Shown here one piece after another: positions 61,901 through 64,000 of a DNA stretch of 64,000 bases (the stretch's first letter is position 1; every line of letters begins with the position of its first letter). A model generated the notes under the pieces. That model was given only the letters and a program-made list of their open reading frames with translations, was not told the origin of the DNA and searched no databases. Source of the DNA: Acutalibacter muris (GTDB lineage Bacteria; Bacillota; Clostridia; Oscillospirales; Acutalibacteraceae); contig NZ_CP021422.1 of assembly GCF_002201475.1 (NCBI RefSeq), forward strand, positions 3,286,001-3,350,000. Direction: 5' to 3'. Both the position numbers and the translations under genes were made by a program.

Positions 61901-62633
61901 TAAGAGGCCGATGGGTTAACATATATATTTGAGGGCAGTTGTCTTTCCCCAGATTATCCCTGATCCAACCAATCCATTTTTGGAAGTTTGGATCATTGCC
62001 TGAAAAGCCAATCAAGCAAAGAGTGTTCTCCAGCAAAGACTGCTGAACAGTATTGACAAACGGAGCAAATTTTTCAGGGTAAGTCCGATAGTCTTCCGCA
62101 GTAATGATAAAAGGGCGATGGGATGGGAAAGTGCCATGTAATTTCACAATGCGGGTGATCCCTGAACTGCCGACAAGATCTTCTTTTTCTCTCACCACCC
62201 GGAATGGTATTTCTGTAACCTCCTTACTGGTGCGTTCAAGAAGGGTATCATAATTTGTTGTAAAGATGTCTGACCAGGGTAAAGAAAGAAGCTGATAATA
62301 GAGTGAAGACGGGAGATAATCGTCATCCCGTATTTGGTCTAGGAGCAGACGGTCAAGTTCGGGCCGGCCATACATGACCTCAAATTGTTCTGCTAAAGTT
62401 AGTGGGTCCGTATCCTGCAAGGCGGCTTTCTTCTCCGGAGAATGGGCTAAACGATCTATAAATTCATTTTTTAGATCATTCCACAAAGGGATATTGCCAA
62501 CACTCTCGTCAATTTTGTCTGCATTAAGGCCAAACCCTGCGCCGACCATTAATGCAGCGTGTCCTTCCTGTAAGTGGCTGCCGATTATTCTTAGGTATTT
62601 TAACGTAGTACTATCGTGAATAGAGCCTTTCAT
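58935..62633 (-). CDS. Large SIR2-domain defence protein
   Basis: A 1232-residue protein starting at ATG 62633 behind GGGAGG. The N-terminal 300 residues form a SIR2_2-type NAD-binding domain: AALMVGAGFG (27-35), SDIFTTNYDTLLERT (121-135), IVKLHGTFPSHRPF with the catalytic histidine (166), and LIGFSGNDPNF (207-217). The remaining 900 residues are helical, probably a TPR/HEAT-like sensor, with a Ser/Asn-rich insertion near 545-570. SIR2 defence proteins destroy NAD+ when a phage protein is sensed. The gene is monocistronic and intact, just outside the tRNA fragment. Confidence 0.85.
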   Translation of the reverse strand: MKGSIHDSTTLKYLRIIGSHLQEGHAALMVGAGFGLNADKIDESVGNIPLWNDLKNEFIDRLAHSPEKKAALQDTDPLTLAEQFEVMYGRPELDRLLLDQIRDDDYLPSSLYYQLLSLPWSDIFTTNYDTLLERTSKEVTEIPFRVVREKEDLVGSSGITRIVKLHGTFPSHRPFIITAEDYRTYPEKFAPFVNTVQQSLLENTLCLIGFSGNDPNFQKWIGWIRDNLGKDNCPQIYMLTHRPLSEIEVKMLYRKNVIPVDLSQLSTESSSPYSIYQKALINLSELSSTQKEDTWPQGVAFYNMDGSDISLIEATDQLKLVRESYPGWLTVPAGALQRLQSNVLNYARHILFTYCKDGSVSSAQKLDYLYEYNWIHEKSLLPIINKEWDCYLDILNGDQLEESTKAVEIQLAMLRTAREDGNWNDWDDLYKSLIHNPSLNPEQMQQLFWEKCLCNRARYKFQEFMKEVEHWNPPITMPLWCLRKAGLLAECGKLDLASDSLGRAISEVRRRLSHLNWADKALLSLESALMELRDYVKQVQNPSHRDTSNSNENSNSTGDCVPLDSQDITLTNTMRAGLRGPSSRSVSENTEKRIDEHHQTLHRQHEVSWREQNTCFTGKLEGPWIPLKTHSVTTGFDFGSEQGSFHSGPDKDVILAYSFLRFREETGIPFQIMNVRYDKKAACGAAKRIACGSAPWSILTMVRANAAEQIGEVITRALLSEWSREEADKWTQFYLEALLHTEQSITAQSWLYKENFACLAANVLPEVLSELCTKCSYPLMQKLLDWLETVYHSPKRLCYQRTFSLMKRLMAVYPKSKYKELFLQLLRFLVLDSNPQDQRFFPSPLSYVTVEPSRPAFFLDEPIPEIDLLLLQSVQDEHVQSQLLHCLEAGLLTESQAVQLRDTLWDGQQFHAPKGWLSVVCLSLPSHPTVDCTRYLCRELTERVQGYMDKTERPQNDVDILNEINAAALSKSDAFTPEEITNILCVFRFRLKSLSSDVQDKSSDFLGYKSSRISLMYSTAHSLWLLTQNSPSWKANPKDRENTEEIREILRSSAISHYGIAALWQEQLVQNLQFADPLTHYLCSPDKKVSEWGYRVLAVALRHSQYGLLPKEEIDSGIAAISHQIMWSASQNLLFALQAMTVAIKFCPNIVSSEELSDLLIGLHSLVQKTKISINDAAETVSEKGLLRINAGALAKVIKEKCICNDTLGVLDTWTNIIESENEFGEIRNQGN

Positions 62634-62814
62634 TTTATCCTCCCAAACTATATAAAAAGCACAAAATTATATCTGACGCCATTCCACCGACACATAACTG
62701 TTGTCTCGCTCGATTACTTTAACTATATCAGAATTTCACACGTTTTTCAAGCCAAGTGTGATGACTCAAGGTGGAAAGTATGGTATACTCAGCTTGCATA
62801 AGGAGCGATAACAA

Positions 62815-63300
62815 TGAAAAGTAAGTATGACCTGTCACAAAAACAAGCGGTAATTTCCCGCTACAGAGCTGGTGAGTCCATTTCCCGGATTATCCAAGAC
62901 AACGGCATCCCAGAAGTACAATTTATAACTGGTTAAAACTAGCAAAGACCGCTGAGGATGATTGCAAGGAGCCTATCCTTCATAACTTCCGCCTGTTGGA
63001 GAATAAGGTCAAACGTTTAGAGGCGATCATTGAAATTCTCAAAACCGCGGAATGTTCTCCCAGAGATCCTCTCAAAGTGAAGTTGGGTGCGTTAGAAAGG
63101 CTGCATGAGCAGCATACATATAGCGTGCACATGATCTGTGAGGCTTTGGATGTGCCGAGAGGCACCTTTTACAACCACGTTCTGCGCGGCAAGCGAGAGC
63201 ATACATGGTATGCGGAAAGACGAAAAGAACTCAAGGAGGATATTCAGGAGATATATGACCATAGCCATCAGATATTCGGTGCAGAGAAAATTACGGCTGC
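62815..63300 (+). mobile_element. IS3-family remnant, N-terminal part of the transposase, frameshifted
   Basis: ATG 62815 behind AAGGAGCG opens MKSKYDLSQKQAVISRYRAG, a helix-turn-helix of IS3-type transposases. Near 62918 one A is missing from CCAAGAAG and the frame shifts; the rest (LLENKVKRLEAIIEILKTAE, then QEIYDHSHQIFGAEKITA) stops abruptly at about 63300. The DDE domain is absent here; a C-terminal fragment of the same family is at 11578-12250. Confidence 0.8.
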
Positions 63301-63326
63301 TCCAGTCCGTAAGTCCTTACTATCTT

Positions 63327-64000
63327 TCAGTCGAAAGCAATCCACTTGTACTGGTTTCCAGACTGGAAGAACTTGACCGGCACCGCGCCGCCCAAGTCGT
63401 CCGCCAGCCACTGGGCCATGTACTCCATGCCAGGCTCCTCCCAGTTGAAGTGGCCGGGGTTTAGGAGCGCCAGCTTCTGCCCAAAGAACAGCCCATCTTG
63501 CACATATTCGCCCACCGTCCAGTCCACCACCTCGCCGGGAATGAGCACTTGCACGCAGTTTTCTTTTACGAACCGCAGGACTTCTCTGTCCATGTCCCCA
63601 CCCAGGAAATGGAACACCACCGCAGCCCGCTCCACCTCCATCTCCGGGTCGCCGATGATGCGGATGCCGTCGATACCCATGGCCTGGGCCAACTGTTCGG
63701 CTACGCCCGCCACGGTTGTGGAAGGCAGCTGGAAGCAGCAGCCGGGCATGAACTCATCGCTTAGTGCGTATTTTTCCCAGCCCAGCTTTTTGGCGACGCC
63801 GGTAAAAATCCCGTCGGGCCTGTCGCTATGTAGGTGGTCATGGTTGCGGTAGACGGTCATGCCGGTTTCCTCCAGCAGGGCTTTCTTGACCAGGTAGACC
63901 GGGTCGCCCTCCAGCCAGTCGGTTTTGTCCCAGCCGTCAAAGAAGGTGGGCTCGTGGCAGATAAGCAGGTTGCAGCCCTCGTTGGCCGCCTGCCGGATCA
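63327..64000 (-). CDS. Nif3/DUF34-family protein (5' end outside window)
   Basis: The minus-strand frame is open from 64000 to the stop at 63327, 224 codons. NLLICHEPTFFDGWD near the window edge is the conserved metal-binding (HxxxF) segment of Nif3-like proteins, and the C-terminal NPGHFNWEEPGMEYMAQWL carries the H..E pair of the dinuclear metal site. The family has been linked to GTP cyclohydrolase-like activity, without a settled function. High G+C and intact sequence suggest chromosomal backbone. Confidence 0.85.
   Translation of the reverse strand, partial: IRQAANEGCNLLICHEPTFFDGWDKTDWLEGDPVYLVKKALLEETGMTVYRNHDHLHSDRPDGIFTGVAKKLGWEKYALSDEFMPGCCFQLPSTTVAGVAEQLAQAMGIDGIRIIGDPEMEVERAAVVFHFLGGDMDREVLRFVKENCVQVLIPGEVVDWTVGEYVQDGLFFGQKLALLNPGHFNWEEPGMEYMAQWLADDLGGAVPVKFFQSGNQYKWIAFD

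Overview
The window is accessory DNA from an endospore-forming Clostridia, most likely an Oscillospiraceae-type gut bacterium. Signs of this are a SigG fragment, PcfJ/PcfK-type conjugation genes, a class B sortase, strong AGGAGG ribosome-binding sites and sigma-A promoters with 17-base spacers. No rRNA, CRISPR array or intact tRNA was seen. Most of the window looks like one or more integrated conjugative elements loaded with defence genes and decaying insertions.

Layout. (1) 1-24 kb, almost all on the minus strand, is a conjugative-element backbone: metallopeptidase/AAA ATPase pair, XRE-sigma fusion, SSB, PcfJ, PcfK, an LPD11-like protein, sortase B and a tyrosine recombinase. Among these genes lie toxin-antitoxin loci (AbrB/RelE, MqsA/DUF4258, DinJ/YafQ, HicBA) and a Fic protein. 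At least four transcription units here begin with the same kind of leader: a short conserved motif followed by a long terminator-like hairpin. Breaks include an internally deleted DNA ligase, an IS630 copy inside yafQ, an IS3 remnant and a frameshifted hicA.

(2) 24.8-37.7 kb is a visibly more AT-rich defence island: DUF4143 ATPase, DUF2971, an AbiH remnant, RloA/RloB (AbiL-like), a HipA-like kinase with an AAA ATPase, and a CBASS operon (CD-NTase, E2, S-4TM effector). Three paralogous homing-endonuclease-associated-repeat (HEAR) genes punctuate it. The rightmost one directly follows a sigG gene cut off at its FSTYGVPM codons. Two copies share about 445 identical bases in direct orientation.

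(3) 37.7-48.5 kb is a decayed second element: remnants of ParB, a KAP NTPase, an integrase, MobC and a relaxase, then an apparently intact module. That module has a RepA-like ATPase and, divergently, a protein of about 1020 residues with the motifs of the QDE-1/YonO (RdRP-type, double-psi beta-barrel) RNA polymerases, followed by two overlapping partner genes.

(4) 48.5-58.6 kb holds a VWA protein, a DUF5655 gene split by an IS66 element with a perfect 8-base target duplication, a HEAT protein, a macrodomain fragment, bcp-yaaA, a DUF3791-DUF3990-DUF3791 cluster, a DUF262 (GmrSD-like) protein and an MNT/HEPN pair. It ends at a tRNA-Ser 3' fragment at 58.6 kb, which reads as an attachment site and would place the right end of an integrated element there. 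(5) Beyond it lie a 1232-residue SIR2 defence protein, an IS3 N-terminal fragment and a Nif3-like gene that is probably chromosomal.
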